NCBI GenBank assembly: GCA_964057225.1
Contig: OZ059895.1
Span: 19,099,688 to 19,163,687, forward strand
Reading direction: 5' to 3'
From: Auanema rhodensis
Taxonomy: Eukaryota; Nematoda; Chromadorea; Rhabditida; Rhabditidae
Length of the DNA: 64,000 nt
In this document: positions 62,901 to 64,000 of the stretch, piece after piece
Position numbering within the stretch: position 1 is the stretch's first letter
Layout of the letters: each line of letters starts with the position of its first letter
Position numbers and translations under genes: made by a program
The notes under the pieces: generated by a model
What the model saw: only the letters and a program-made list of their open reading frames with translations
Told to the model about the DNA's origin: nothing
Database searches by the model: none

Positions 62901-64000
62901 AAATAGAATATATCCAAAATATAATATACTCATGATACGAACATATCTGGGATAACTAAAACGCCTGCACAATAGTATATCATAGAAAAATATAAATACA
63001 AAAGCAGGACCGTTATCTGATAGTATAACATAGAATTCGTGGGAGGAGATTATACATGATGTATAGCTATGTCCCCCCCAGCCAAGAAGCTTGAACCCCC
63101 CACAATGTCAACATGCATCTCTCAAATCTCACAACAGGTAACAACTAGCAGTACACCAACTTTGAGAAACCAGCTTGCTCTGGTTGTTGTTCTCTTTATC
63201 TCTTTTGCGCTTTCTACACGTTTCCATCACTTTCTCCACATGTAAGTTAAGAGAAATTATATCAAAGCCCCCCGAAAAAATGCAGGTAAATGTTGTGGAG
63301 AAATAAATGAAAAGAGTTAACAAGATTTTAGGAATACATGGGGTGCTGAGTCATCACATTATTTGGATTTATCTCGCTCATAAATCATTTATCATCCTAT
63401 AGCTTTCCATATCCATGATATGAATGACAACAACGACTACACAATAAGCGTTAAAGCATGATTCAATAAGACATAGTATATAACGAATAGAAAAGAAGAT
63501 GAAGACGACACTAAAGCTGTAGAAATTGTGATAAATGCAAATGACATCATATTCAAGAGAGAAAAGCGGATGATCGGCGATCAAATGAATAATAGATGGG
63601 CAAAAGCAGCAACATCTTACCAGGTTATGAAAGGAATGCGGATGAACAATAGCCAGCATGTATATGTAGATACTAATACTTATTATATGCATATGACTTT
63701 TAAAATAACAAATCCAAAATATGAGTATGAAAATGACAAAATTACATTATCATATTGTACAACGGCTTCGAAGTTCATAGTGTTATAACATTGAAAATAA
63801 ATAAGAAGAAGAAACAATTTCAAAACGGCCAAAGTGGAACTTCTTCTAGAAATGACTAAAGGTAATGAGATGACAATATATGTATCTACTATGGCCCTGA
63901 GGTGGGAGGAGAGACAGATAGATATGGAGATGAAAAGAAATAGAGAGTATGAGAGGATATAGGAGATGAGAGCCATGTGATCGACGTGGCTAAACACAAC
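59980..64000. other. 4-kb region with no supported gene
   Basis: Probably the upstream flank of the Gly-rich/DB unit and perhaps of a gene beyond the window. It contains a CG-richer segment at 61165-61335 with a TATATAAG string near 61185, an ATG/GAT trinucleotide repeat at 62282-62325, and poly-C runs at 63073-63079 and 63095-63100. Open frames on either strand show no domain or signal peptide I can support. Confidence 0.45.
62282..62325. repeat. (GAT)n trinucleotide repeat
   Basis: ATG/GAT/CTG triplets, mostly GAT, over 44 bases. Confidence 0.85.

Overview
This is an AT-rich stretch of nuclear DNA from an animal, almost certainly a nematode. The evidence is the many tiny introns (commonly 43-60 nt, GT-AG, with weak T-rich acceptors such as TTTAAG or TTTTTAG), splice acceptors placed 2-12 nt before several start codons, closely spaced same-strand gene pairs that look like trans-spliced operons, and a nematode-type DB cysteine module. 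The species cannot be named from the sequence. No bacterial, viral or CRISPR content was seen. All gene models were hand-assembled from reading frame, splice signals and family similarity remembered, not searched.

Layout: (1) 1-2372 (+) 3' part of a ZO-1/zoo-1 tight-junction scaffold, ending in a ZU5 domain. (2) 2819-4791 (-) a secreted Cys-rich repeat protein followed closely by a Pmp3/UPF0057 membrane peptide. (3) 5385-7877 (+) RWDD1 and par-6, 203 nt apart, an operon-like pair. (4) about 10208-11275 (+) an unrecognised protein with two membrane segments. (5) 12020-12932 (-) an unrecognised gene followed 152 nt later by a FAM174-like single-pass membrane protein. (6) 12933-20803 gene-poor, with CT/GA arrays, a strong G-quadruplex motif and a hairpin. 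(7) 20804-23344 (+) a three-LIM zyxin/Ajuba-family protein. (8) 28388-45984 (+) one very large gene, about 50 exons and about 2,000 residues, Ser/Arg-rich and mostly disordered, not recognised; one intron holds a tRNA-derived element. (9) 46762-48549 (-) a repulsive guidance molecule homologue (drag-1-like). (10) 51204-56028 (+) cdt-1, with an E2F-type site upstream, then a membrane-anchored epoxide hydrolase. (11) 57391-59979 (-) a Gly-rich small ORF whose stop codon overlaps the start codon of a secreted DB-module protein. (12) 59980-64000 no gene found.

Themes: zoo-1, par-6, the LIM protein and perhaps the large disordered protein all belong to, or resemble, junction/polarity/cytoskeletal biology, but neighbourhood here is probably not functional linkage. 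The observations most worth following are the 4-nt ATGA overlap between two spliced ORFs on what looks like one transcript, the four operon-like pairs, the possible secreted/membrane-anchored splice choice in the Cys-rich gene, the replaced GDPH cleavage motif in the RGM homologue, and the E2F site plus degenerate PIP degron of cdt-1.
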